Position numbers and translations under genes: made by a program. 64,000 nucleotides of DNA from Stentor roeselii (taxonomy: Eukaryota > Ciliophora > Heterotrichea > Heterotrichida > Stentoridae), in NCBI GenBank assembly GCA_006503475.1, contig RSEH01000021.1, forward strand, positions 1 to 64,000, written 5' to 3'. The notes under the pieces were generated by a model, which saw only the letters and a program-made list of their open reading frames with translations, searched no databases and was not told the origin of the DNA. The stretch's first letter is position 1; each line of letters starts with the position of its first letter. Below are positions 37,394 through 46,420 of the stretch, one piece after another.

Positions 37394-37672
37394 GGAGCTC
37401 TTTTTAATTTAATGATTGAAATGTTTAGGAATAGTTGGAACTTGGTTGAATATCAATTCTCGAAATTTTCTGTAATATCTAACATTTAAGAGAATCAACC
37501 TTTTACCATCCAATTCCTTCTCTAAAACAATCATCCTAAAACTAAAACCCTCAAAAATACAACTCCTATAACCAAACCACTTAAAACCCCTAAAACCCTT
37601 CCAAAAATCCTAAAAACTTCCAGTTCTAAAGACTTCCACCTCCTCATAAACCTAAAGAAAAGTAGTTAATCA

Positions 37673-38059
37673 TTAATTATGGGAAAGTTCGCCCTTGACT
37701 GGCGAGAAAGCGAATTTCATCTGGATCTTTGTACTCTGCGAGTTAATCAACTGATGCTGGCATTCAATGTAAAGTTTGTAAGACTTAGAGCAGACCCGCG
37801 TGATATAATTTGAGAGACCATCAAAAGCTGAGTCTAGAACGAAGACCTTAGCAGCAGGGGCAGGAAAGAACTGTTTTAAAAGACTCTTTTCGAACTTTTG
37901 AGCATGAGACCTGATTTGCCTGATGCTTCTAGTTGGAATAGCTTGGGATAACTTTTGCCAGTCTTTTCCGTGCCATTGATACGCCAAACTGAATAAATTC
38001 TTTTCCTCATTTGTCCATCTGCCTGTGTTTTGAGTTCTTGATTGATATTCTTCATTCAT
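37673..38059 (-). CDS. Single-repeat Myb (SHAQKF type) DNA-binding protein
   Basis: A 128-residue protein. One Myb/SANT repeat lies at about residues 13-58 with R-W-T-N-E-E, a W-H-G-K-D-W second Trp, and the defining end R-S-H-A-Q-K-F. Plants, Dictyostelium and other protists use this class as sequence-specific transcription factors. The rest (about 60-128) has no known domain. It is short compared with most family members, so it may act as a partner subunit. Confidence 0.88.
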   Translation of the reverse strand: MNEEYQSRTQNTGRWTNEEKNLFSLAYQWHGKDWQKLSQAIPTRSIRQIRSHAQKFEKSLLKQFFPAPAAKVFVLDSAFDGLSNYITRVCSKSYKLYIECQHQLINSQSTKIQMKFAFSPVKGELSHN

Positions 38060-39209
38060 TTTATAAGGGCTGGGCTTCTTTTTCGAAAATTTATATATTA
38101 TATTTATAGGGATAATGGTGTGTGTAGTTTTTTTAAATAAGGAATCCCGCTTAAAATGGAGACTTTTGCAAGTAAATAAGTTTAGCTGGAAGTTTGATTG
38201 ATGAGACTGATTCGAGGTTAGAAAGAATAGTTTATTTTTATCTTCTAAGAAAAAGAGCTGCTATCAGCTTTGATTAAAGGTAATCTAAAATAGACAATCC
38301 AATTGAATTCTAGTTTAACAGAGCACACAACTTTAACCTTTTCACTAGATCGATATGTTCTTAATATTTCTGAAGAATAAGTATCAAGTGAGAGATATTA
38401 GATTGATGTTCATAATTTCAAAAATATTGAGGATTCTAGTATTACAGGTAAGAAATTAAAATAAAGATCTGTCAAAAAATCTCATTTGCTTCTCTATAAA
38501 TCAAGAAATTTCATAAATAGTTCTCAGTATATGGTCTAGTTTGAAAACCAATCGCCACCTTCAATTACTACTGAAATTTTCTAATAAATTGACTTAGATT
38601 TGATGAAATTTTATTTCTAAAGTCTCAAAATATATAATAATTTTTCAATAACTAAGTCAAATTTGCCCTTTACAATTGCTTGGCTGGTTAAGATTTATCC
38701 ATATAACTAAAAGCAGATATTATGCAGCACAACTTTAATCTTCAAAAATCTTCCTATGTTATTTTTTTTCTTTATCGAAATAAGTGCATCTAAGGTTTGT
38801 GATTTGTTGAAATCTTTCTTCTTCTGCTATTCTTTTAATAATAAAACTTAATTTAAATAAGTGATTTAAGAGCGTTATACAAGAAATAATTTTTTTATTC
38901 AAGAGCTCTAAATTTGGTCTTCTTGTTTTTAGAGCTTATAGATTAATATAGAGAGGTTTTATAAATGAATTTTAATATACTTCCGACTAATTAATTTGAA
39001 TCAGCATTAGATTCATATATTCATAAGATTATGCCGATGATTTCTTAACTAAAATTCAGTTTCATAACCTCTAAATCATTAAGCATTTATCCTACCTCTA
39101 TTATTTAAATTAACAGCAGTAGATATCATATTTCATCACTAATCAAATATTCATTCTTTCAGTAGTAAATAAACTAATATAGTTGATAGATAATAAACTA
39201 AATCTAAAC
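38060..39209. other. Long AT-rich intergenic region
   Basis: About 1150 bases, among the longest gene-free stretches here. I looked for frames, tRNA arms, snoRNA boxes and inverted repeats and found nothing I can support. Confidence 0.55.
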
Positions 39210-40451
39210 TTAATTTAAAGCGCTTAAAGGAATCAACGAGGTGAATGAAAAGATAGAAAGAACCAAGTTCACCGAATAAAACTCATTAATTTTTCTATTT
39301 AAGAACAAACAAAACAAAAATCCTCCAGTTCTTCCTAAAAAATTGCAAAACCCAAACATTTTCCCTCTGAATTCAGCAGGTACTCTCGAAGCAAAGTAAA
39401 AATAAATAAAGTATATTTCAAGACAAATAGCAAACTTTAAAACAGCGATGCTAATGATCATGAAAAATGTATTTCCATTGAAAAAGTAAGTAGAAATCAT
39501 TAAAAGCCTGCTGAAAACTATGCAAACCGTGATAAAATCATTAGAATCATATTTAAACCCAATTCCAATCACAACGACCATAGCAAAAATTTCAACTATT
39601 CCAGTAAAACTAGCATCCAAGTACTGATCCCCAATCACCCTAGCCCCAAAAAAATTAAATTCACAGTAAACCATCACCGAATTCGCCAAAATCACAACAA
39701 ATCCTCCAAATTCTTTTAAATTTCTATTAAAAAAGCTACAAAAGCTTCCAAAATCCTTTTTCTGATTAACATCCCAGATATCATCTAAAGATTCTTGATT
39801 TTTGTACCTCTCTTTTCCTAAATCGCTATTTTTTCCTGGTAAAAGAGTATTTTTCTTTGAACTGTTAAGAATTTTCACTCCTGAAATGCAAAAAATCATA
39901 CAAAATACCAGAAAAGCACGCCAATCAACCTGAAAATAAAAAAAAAGAGGTCCAACCACAATCCCTGCACTACTTGCCAAAAAAAACAATGCAGTATAAG
40001 CAATTCGTTGAGAATCTCCAGAGATCTCAAAAATATGCAAAAATCCTGTGAATATAAGTGACTCAAAAGCAAACCCTGAGAAAAGACAAGTATAAACCAA
40101 AATATTAGTTGAAAAGGCAATCGCTGAGTAAAACAAACAAAAAAACTTCAATAAAAGTTGATATTGAATCATCGAATGTCTGCCAAACTGGTCAGACAGT
40201 ACCCCAAACAACAAACAACCTAAAGGTAATCCAACAAGAGCTAAGACCTTAAACATCATTGTCCTATTACCAAACTCGTCAATCATCTCAAAGTGATTCG
40301 AGAAATTCGAGATATTTCCATCATCATTAAACAAAAACCTCAAAGAAAACATAAAGCAAGACGCTCCAAAAGCTCCAAGACATGCCCCAAAAGAAGCCAT
40401 TTTCGAAATTTGATTCCCATAAAAATCGCCCATGTCTTCATTAAATCCCAT
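39210..40451 (-). CDS. Major facilitator superfamily transporter
   Basis: A 413-residue membrane protein with about 11-12 hydrophobic segments. The loop between helices 2 and 3 has G-V-L-S-D-Q-F-G-R, close to the MFS signature G-x-x-x-D-(R/K)-x-G-R-R. A polar loop at 198-240 separates the two halves. The topology with a large first extracellular loop (N-D-D-G-N-I to F-G-N-R) is like organic cation/anion carriers; the substrate is unknown. Its start codon is only 28 bp from that of the next, divergent MFS gene, which is not an obvious close paralogue. Confidence 0.82.
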   Translation of the reverse strand: MGFNEDMGDFYGNQISKMASFGACLGAFGASCFMFSLRFLFNDDGNISNFSNHFEMIDEFGNRTMMFKVLALVGLPLGCLLFGVLSDQFGRHSMIQYQLLLKFFCLFYSAIAFSTNILVYTCLFSGFAFESLIFTGFLHIFEISGDSQRIAYTALFFLASSAGIVVGPLFFYFQVDWRAFLVFCMIFCISGVKILNSSKKNTLLPGKNSDLGKERYKNQESLDDIWDVNQKKDFGSFCSFFNRNLKEFGGFVVILANSVMVYCEFNFFGARVIGDQYLDASFTGIVEIFAMVVVIGIGFKYDSNDFITVCIVFSRLLMISTYFFNGNTFFMIISIAVLKFAICLEIYFIYFYFASRVPAEFRGKMFGFCNFLGRTGGFLFCLFLNRKINEFYSVNLVLSIFSFTSLIPLSALN

Positions 40452-40479
40452 AAATTATTTCTTACTGAAAAGAATTATA
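40452..40479. promoter_or_regulatory. 28-bp bidirectional intergenic region
   Basis: This is all that separates the two divergent MFS start codons. It contains AAATTATTT toward the minus gene and GAATTATA toward the plus gene, both A/T runs directly before the ATG. Either transcription starts within a few bases of each ATG or the transcripts overlap at their 5' ends. Confidence 0.5.
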
Positions 40480-41832
40480 ATGGAACTTAAAACAATATCA
40501 AAAGATGGAAAACTTTTAGAAGAAATCATTTCTTCTCCAGAGCCTGAAACAACTATTTCAAAAATGAGAAAAATCCAGATTTTTCTATCTTTTATGTTAA
40601 TGAACATCTTCGTTAACTACGACACAGGGGTGGTGCCAGCGTCGTTATCGAAGATCCAAAAAGAACTTGACACAAACTTCCAAGAGACTGCAGCGATTGG
40701 TTCATTTGTTTACATCGGTATCTGTGTTGGTTCTCTGTTTGTATCAGGACTGTTCCACAAGTACTCAGCGAAGAAAGTACTGCTGACATCGATGACAGTG
40801 AATTGTTTGAGTTGTCTGATGTTTGCAGTAAGTGAAAATTTGATATTTATTTATATTTCTCGACTTTTGATGGGATTTTCTCAGTCTTTCACTGTGATCT
40901 ATGCGCCTGTGTGGATTAATGAGTACTCCCCGAAGTCTCAGTCAACGACTTGGATTGGCTTGTTGCAAGTCGCGGTTCCTGTTGGTATTGGAATCGGGTA
41001 TTTGGTGGCAAGTGTCTTTATTTCAACTGGCACTGGATGGCGCTTGGCTATTGTCATTCAAAGTCTTTTGGAACTTCCACTTATATTGTCGATGACCACA
41101 CTTGATCCGAGTAGTCTTGATGTACTTAATCGACCTCATCATCATGAAGACCTACCTGGAGGACCATCGGTACTGGCTGGACATTTAAAGATGATTGCGG
41201 GAAATTGGACGTTTATTTTCCTTAATCTTGGAATGAGCAGCATGATTTTTGTTGCGAGTGGAATACAGTATTGGATTAGCCTTTATATGACTGAGGTACT
41301 TCACGCATCGCATACGACAGTAACTCTCGGTTTCGTCCTGATCTCCACAACTGCTCCAGTAGCCGGTGTGCTTGTCGGAGGGGCACTTTCTGACCTCACG
41401 GGAGGTTATAAAGGTCCAAATATCGACACCGCTATGAAGCAGTCTCTTGGCTTTTCCTTCGGAGCTTTTATTGCTGCTGGTTTTGCTGGCTTTATCCAAA
41501 GTGTTCCTATTGTGATTGCTTTGCTCTGGGCTTTGATCTTTTTAGGAGCGAGCATCATGCCGACTGGCATCGGCATCACTGTTGACTCTCTTCCTAAAGA
41601 ATTGCAAAACTCAGGAAGCGCTTTGACTCAATTCATGTTTAATTTCGGAGGGTTCTTCTTATCACCGCTTGCTAGTGCTATTTTTATGGACTCTATTGAT
41701 GATCGTGAACTTGCTTTGACTTGGGGATTCAGGTTTACTCTCACTTTTAGCATTGGGGCTATTAGCTTTGTTATTGCGGCTTTTATTAGTGTTCAGAAAC
41801 AGGCTAAGCAATTAAGAGACGGTTTAAGATAA
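40480..41832 (+). CDS. Major facilitator superfamily transporter
   Basis: A 450-residue, 12-helix carrier. Helix 1 begins after an N-terminal tail of about 45 residues; N-Y-D-T-G-V-V-P-A-S lies just after it. The R-L-L-M-G-F-S-Q-S segment and the loop E-Y-S-P-K-S-Q-S-T-T-W resemble the spinster-like and sugar-type branches of MFS; G-G-A-L-S-D-L-T-G-G lies in the equivalent second-half loop. The substrate is unknown. The ATG at 40480 is preferred; an in-frame ATG at 40432 would start inside the opposite gene. Stop TAA, 10 bp before the next gene. Confidence 0.85.
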   Translation: MELKTISKDGKLLEEIISSPEPETTISKMRKIQIFLSFMLMNIFVNYDTGVVPASLSKIQKELDTNFQETAAIGSFVYIGICVGSLFVSGLFHKYSAKKVLLTSMTVNCLSCLMFAVSENLIFIYISRLLMGFSQSFTVIYAPVWINEYSPKSQSTTWIGLLQVAVPVGIGIGYLVASVFISTGTGWRLAIVIQSLLELPLILSMTTLDPSSLDVLNRPHHHEDLPGGPSVLAGHLKMIAGNWTFIFLNLGMSSMIFVASGIQYWISLYMTEVLHASHTTVTLGFVLISTTAPVAGVLVGGALSDLTGGYKGPNIDTAMKQSLGFSFGAFIAAGFAGFIQSVPIVIALLWALIFLGASIMPTGIGITVDSLPKELQNSGSALTQFMFNFGGFFLSPLASAIFMDSIDDRELALTWGFRFTLTFSIGAISFVIAAFISVQKQAKQLRDGLR

Positions 41833-41842
41833 TAATTTAGTA

Positions 41843-42517
41843 ATGAAAGGATTGGGTAAAAAGGAATTTCAAATTTGTCTTGATTTTAAACTCTTTGATC
41901 CAGAACTGAAAGTTAAAAAGAAAAAGAAAGTTATCAAAAATCATTTATTAATAGAAGAAAGAAAACCTTTGATACTTCGAGATGTTCTTAAAGAACAAGG
42001 GCATCTAATAAGTAAAGAGAGAAAAAACTCAGAAAATTTCGAATTGAAAACTCTTGAAAAGTTGAAAAGTGAACAAGTTTTAGATGATCTGATCAAAGGA
42101 ATTAAGGAAAAATGCGAAGAACTTCATAGAATGAAAATTCGTTATCTAAATGAAATAAAAGAAACCTGTAATATTGAACTAACTTCAGAAGAAATCCAAT
42201 CAATTTTAAAATCATTCCCTGAAAAAAATCTATCTTCAGAATCCCTTTCCCAGTACTTCAAAACTCTATCCGAAAAATACAAATCTAAGCTACTAAAAAC
42301 TCTCCAAACTCACGACATAGACCACCAAGAAAGACTCACCCGTTTAAAATCAAGTTACAAATTAAAAATCATCAAATCCAAGCAATTACTAAAAACCCTT
42401 TCAACCCTTCATTCCCACATCCAAACCCAAGACCCCTCAAAATCCCTTTCCAATCTAACCTCAACCATAATAAGCGAAAACCTGAACATAAGATCACAAT
42501 TAAATACCCTACTTTAA
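41843..42517 (+). CDS. Lys/Glu-rich coiled-coil protein of unknown function
   Basis: A 224-residue basic protein with coiled-coil segments at about 60-105 and 140-190. An early K-V-K-K-K-K-K-V-I-K cluster could be a nuclear or microtubule-binding site. No family is recognised. It begins 10 bp after the MFS stop (TAA-TAATTTAGTA-ATG) and its TAA overlaps the TAA of the opposite MDR-MORN gene in the palindrome TTAA at 42514-42517. Confidence 0.65.
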   Translation: MKGLGKKEFQICLDFKLFDPELKVKKKKKVIKNHLLIEERKPLILRDVLKEQGHLISKERKNSENFELKTLEKLKSEQVLDDLIKGIKEKCEELHRMKIRYLNEIKETCNIELTSEEIQSILKSFPEKNLSSESLSQYFKTLSEKYKSKLLKTLQTHDIDHQERLTRLKSSYKLKIIKSKQLLKTLSTLHSHIQTQDPSKSLSNLTSTIISENLNIRSQLNTLL

Positions 42518-44148
42518 TTCTTTTCCTTCTGTTCAGTAAACTTACTTCCATTCATAGTTCCAACCACGACTCTTCCATCACTCATCCTCATTTCTCCATT
42601 TCCGACCCCTTTACTAAAATTCCCTTTAAAACTCCTTCCATCTTCAAAGTTCATTTCACCAGGTCCATGTGCAAGTCCCTCCTGAAACATTCCCACAAAT
42701 TTAATCCCAGCAAAAGAAATTTCCCCTTTTCCATGTCTTTCATTTTTCAAAAACTCTCCATTATAAACCTCTCCACTCGGTAAAACTTCAGATCCTTCTC
42801 CATTCAACTCTCCATAAAAAAAGTTCCCAGTCTGTTGAAAGCCGTTGAAATGTTTTAAACTTCCAAAGCCATGAAACTGATTCTTTTCAAAAAGTCCTTC
42901 ATAATAAAATAAACAACTGACAAGTCTTCCATTTCCATTTTTAAAGCCTTGTTCGAAGTTTCCGATGTAATAAGTGTTTTCTTCAAGAAGTATTCCAAGG
43001 CCTGTGGGTTTTTCATTTTCTAACTCGCCTTTGTAGATCCCTTCGTTGAGGACCTTGAGAGGGTACTCGATGCCTGACCATTCAAGAGGAGGCAAAGAGT
43101 TGATGCGTTCTTTGAGAGTTGGAGGAATGTATTGAGACATTATGTCTTCTTTTGACGTTTTCGTGTTTAGGTCGCATGCGAAGTGAAGAAGGTTCTCTCC
43201 TAGTTGTTGGTAGTTGTCAAGTGCGTCTTGGAATTGATTTATTGGGTAAACGTTTGTCAGGGTGCTGGTGAATACGAAGTTTATCTTTTGGATTCGGTTG
43301 AAGTACTTTGCTCGCTTTAGAATTGATAAATCGTCGAACCATTGCTTGAATCTTAAACCTTTTATTGACTTGCCTTTGAAGATTAAACCTTCGGGAGATA
43401 TACCTTCTACTGGAGTTGTACCTCCGGACATTAGAAATAACTCGCCGTTGTCTTCGAGGTTGTTTAGCATCTCGCCTGCTACTCTTCCTGACCAGAAATC
43501 GAAAGCGCAGGTTGGTTTAAAATCTTGACAGGCTTTTTTAAGGTCTTCGCGGAAGGTCTCGCTATCGAGGGTTAGGACCAGGTCAGGAACCACAACAGAG
43601 ATGCGTTCAGCTTCAGCTTTAGTCTTCACAATACTAATAAGTTTAATCTCTGAAAAATGGCACCAATGAATGAAAACAATTCCAAGGTCACTAGCGGCAT
43701 TCGAGTGAATAATAGATTTATGCTTTGCCTTTTTGATCCTTTCATTCATCATCAAAACCGTCAAAGGGTTGATGAGCAAGGTGGACCCCCGCAGAAAATC
43801 GATGTTTTCTTGAAGAACCATGAAGTACTTCTCATCACAGACCACGTATTCGGCCCAGGAGCCTGGAAGAGACTCGTCAAGTTGCATGAAGCTCACCTTT
43901 TTTCCTTTGTGCTTCCTTGAAAATAAGGATTTTGAGTCTTGGACTATTATTCCTGAACCCTCGATTCCGAGAATTGTAGGGAATGAAGGCCTTTTAAAGA
44001 GCTGGTCTTTGTCTTGAGAGGTTATTGAAGTCACGTGAACTTTTATTAGGACCTGGTTTGGCTCTGGAATTGGAATTTCAGTACTTGCTAGAGTTATTTG
44101 ACTCCCGTCAGGTTTGAGAATCAAGGCTTTCATTAGCTTATCCATCAT
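42514..44148 (-). CDS. Fusion of MDR (MECR-like) oxidoreductase and MORN repeats
   Basis: A 544-residue protein. Residues about 5-330 form a zinc-free medium-chain dehydrogenase/reductase: P-E-P-N-Q-V-L-I-K-V, then G-I-E-G-S-G-I-I, then L-I-F-K-G-K-S-I-K-G-L as in the mitochondrial enoyl reductase branch. The nucleotide loop is weak: I-I-H-S-N-A-A-S-D-L-G lacks the usual run of glycines, so activity is uncertain. Residues about 365-530 are seven to eight MORN repeats (Y-x-G-x-(F/L)-x-x-G-x-x-x-G-x-G). MORN arrays bind lipids or organise membranes and axonemes. I do not know this fusion from other groups. Both parts are in one uninterrupted frame with no intron signature at the junction (about residue 335-365). 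It starts 6 bp after the ZMYND12-like gene stop. Confidence 0.82.
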   Translation of the reverse strand: MMDKLMKALILKPDGSQITLASTEIPIPEPNQVLIKVHVTSITSQDKDQLFKRPSFPTILGIEGSGIIVQDSKSLFSRKHKGKKVSFMQLDESLPGSWAEYVVCDEKYFMVLQENIDFLRGSTLLINPLTVLMMNERIKKAKHKSIIHSNAASDLGIVFIHWCHFSEIKLISIVKTKAEAERISVVVPDLVLTLDSETFREDLKKACQDFKPTCAFDFWSGRVAGEMLNNLEDNGELFLMSGGTTPVEGISPEGLIFKGKSIKGLRFKQWFDDLSILKRAKYFNRIQKINFVFTSTLTNVYPINQFQDALDNYQQLGENLLHFACDLNTKTSKEDIMSQYIPPTLKERINSLPPLEWSGIEYPLKVLNEGIYKGELENEKPTGLGILLEENTYYIGNFEQGFKNGNGRLVSCLFYYEGLFEKNQFHGFGSLKHFNGFQQTGNFFYGELNGEGSEVLPSGEVYNGEFLKNERHGKGEISFAGIKFVGMFQEGLAHGPGEMNFEDGRSFKGNFSKGVGNGEMRMSDGRVVVGTMNGSKFTEQKEKN

Positions 44149-44154
44149 TATAAT

Positions 44155-45027
44155 CTAATCAAACTCATCATCAAAATCATTCATATTGTTCTTGCTTCCC
44201 TGATTCCTCTGTTGTTTTTCCATATCAATAATAAACTCATACAACCTATCAAGTGTGGCCCTCAAATCTACAGCAAGGTCACTATTTTCATCATACTCCT
44301 GATTAACATAAACCAAAACCTCATTCAACTCATTAGTAGCCTGTTCAACTTCAACCTTCTTAATATTCTGCAAGTCCTTCTGCTCCGGGTTATCCAGAAA
44401 CTTTTTCCAAATAAGGTTCATCTGATTATAAAAGCTGAGAACTTCCGATTTATGCCCAGTGCCCTTAAAAATATTCCCCATCAAATAATAACTTCCACTA
44501 AGCGAGTAATGTTCCGGTCCTTTATCAACACTTTCCAAGTAAATATTTTTCGTCAAACTTGATTTCGCTTCTTGAAAATCCTGAATTTCGGTGAAAAGCG
44601 AGCCCCAACTCCTTAAAAGTCTTGACTTGTACTTCGAAAGCAAGTCTTCAGTCTCAGGGTTGCTTCCTTTATCGCCTTCACTTGACTTGTGCTTTTCCAA
44701 AGTCCAATCAGCTGAGGCGAGAAACTCTTGGGCCCTGGAAAACTTCTTCAGCTTCAGGTTGCCATCAGCGAGTTCGAAGTAAAGAGGCATCAACTCGATG
44801 GAGTCCTCTCCAAAAATGTTTCGAGATTCGATAAAACAACGAAATGCGGTCTCGACTGCTTTCTAAGTGGAAAGTACTTCAGGCTTGTTTTGGTTTATTA
44901 GACTACGTGAGTCTAAAGAAGTTTTTTCGATCTTGTCGCGTTGTCCTGCTTCTCGGATTATCTGTTGCTTGTTTCGTTCTGCTTCGGAAGCGACTAGGGT
45001 GTCTTGGTGTAACTGTCTTGTTGCCAT
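44155..45027 (-). CDS. ZMYND12: ZMYND12-like TPR ciliary protein (one 15-nt intron)
   Basis: Two exons, 45027-44878 and 44862-44155, joined by removing the 15-nt intron at 44863-44877; the product is 285 residues. Without splicing the frame ends in the TAG that closes the intron, although the frame itself continues because 15 is a multiple of three. The helical repeats match ZMYND12: I-E-L-M-P-L-Y-F-E-L-A-D, then S-R-A-Q-E-F-L, A-D-W-T-L, then L-T-K-N-I-Y-L and S-G-S-Y-Y-L-M-G-N-I-F. ZMYND12 works with TTC29 in axonemal dynein assembly or docking. The MYND zinc finger of the animal protein is absent; here about 45 charged residues stand at the N-terminus instead. Confidence 0.82.
44863..44877 (-). 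other. 15-nt spliceosomal intron
   Basis: Reads GTACTTTCCACTTAG on the minus strand. It has the GTA start, an A at position 10 and the CTTAG end shared with other introns here. Removal joins N-K-P-E to K-A-V-E-T-A-F in the ZMYND12-like gene. Confidence 0.88.
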
Positions 45028-45801
45028 TTTAGAAGGTTTATTTACAGGAAGCGGGATTGGGACTTTAGGTGTTTTTTTGAAGGATGATTAGGATAGTGGG
45101 AAAGGGTGGAAAGGGTTAGATGTTTTGGAATTTTGATTAGTGGGTGGCTAGGTTTATTGAAGGATTTTTAAAATAGATTAGGTTTAATATTTGTTTTCAC
45201 TGAAGATATGGCCAGTTAAATATTCCAAAAATTTACTAGCTGCTCGGTCAGTAGAGATGTCGATATCTTTGACCTCGCCAAGATGGAAGGGGCGTGATTG
45301 ACTCGAAGAATATAAGAAGTCTGGAGGTTTATAGGTTAGTGCAGGTATTTAAAAATTAAGGGATTGATTTAGAATGGCTTTGGCTTGGGTACTAGAAATT
45401 TTGATTTATTGGATTTTTTGGTAGAAAGTGCTGAAAAATTTTTATGTGAGATGATTAGATCTAGTTTTTATGGGTGTTTAAAGATTGTTTTCTAGAAAAA
45501 GGAATTATGCTGGGTATTTTTCCAGCATATGAAAAAATAATGGAAATTAGTATAATTAGTATGCTTTTTATATAGGGAACATTAAACATCAAATATTTAA
45601 TTAATTACAAGATTGTTTTTCAGAAAGGATAATAAACTCTTCTTTTTATGTTCAAAGAATGAAAAAAAGGCTTCAAAGAGTACTTTAAAATTCACATGCT
45701 AAAATAATCAAGAAAAACTTCATCTTCATTACCGATAAGCGCTTATTTCTAAACCCACCCACAAACAAATAATTTCATAAAAGTATTCAAATTTAATATT
45801 A
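45028..45801. other. Divergent intergenic region
   Basis: About 770 AT-rich bases between the ZMYND12-like and SAP-domain genes. No gene, repeat or RNA is supported. Confidence 0.55.
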
Positions 45802-46419
45802 ATGGTCAGCACCAGGTCAAGAAGAGCCAAGGCACCACCCAAGCCATCATCAAAAAATCACAAAGTCTCCAAAAAGTCTTTAAAATCACTTCCAAGCCCA
45901 TCACCCAAGACAGTCTCAAAACCCCCATCAAATCCAAAGTCCTCCTCAAAGCCATCCTCAAAGTCCCAAAAGTCATCAAAGCCGTTATCCCCAAAAGTAA
46001 AACCTTCAATATCACGAGTAAAGCAATCATCAAAATCTAAGCCAGTGTCAAAGTCTCTTCCATCCAAACCGCCTTCAGGTGGATCATCAAAATATCCTCA
46101 TTACTCTTCATCGCAACTTGCTGACTTCAAGAGGCACCAAGAAGACTTGGACAGCAACAAGTTGCCAGAACTGAAAGACATGTGCCGTAAAAATTCCATG
46201 AAAGTCTCAGGAACCAAACCAGAACTCGTTGAGCGCATCGCAGACGCCATGGTACTTGGGGTGATCCCCAAGTGTCCTCATTGCGGCGGAGGAAGACCCA
46301 AACTGGACCCGAAGACCATGACTTATCATTGCGCTGGGTATAGAGATGATGTCGACTTCGTCAACTGCCATAAAACTATTCCTTATTCAGAACTTAAACG
46401 AGAACCGTGGCAAGATTAG
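45802..46419 (+). CDS. SAP-domain protein with PADR1-like zinc site and H1-like N-terminus
   Basis: A 205-residue protein. Residues 1-100 are almost all Lys, Ser and Pro, like the tail of histone H1. A SAP DNA-binding motif follows at about 120-152 (L-P-E-L-K-D-M-C-R-K-N then G-T-K-P-E-L-V-E-R-I). Residues about 155-200 hold C-P-H-C-G-G-G-R-P-K-L, then Y-H-C-A-G, then a last Cys, the zinc-site spacing of the PADR1 domain of PARP1. A small chromatin or DNA-break protein is likely; there is no ADP-ribosyltransferase domain. One base separates its stop from that of the opposite gene. Confidence 0.8.
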   Translation: MVSTRSRRAKAPPKPSSKNHKVSKKSLKSLPSPSPKTVSKPPSNPKSSSKPSSKSQKSSKPLSPKVKPSISRVKQSSKSKPVSKSLPSKPPSGGSSKYPHYSSSQLADFKRHQEDLDSNKLPELKDMCRKNSMKVSGTKPELVERIADAMVLGVIPKCPHCGGGRPKLDPKTMTYHCAGYRDDVDFVNCHKTIPYSELKREPWQD

Positions 46420-46420
46420 A

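Noticed and set aside
38200-38260. TTGATGAG near GATTCGAG as a possible ribozyme or C/D snoRNA
   Set aside because: The core bases of a hammerhead and a paired D box are absent.
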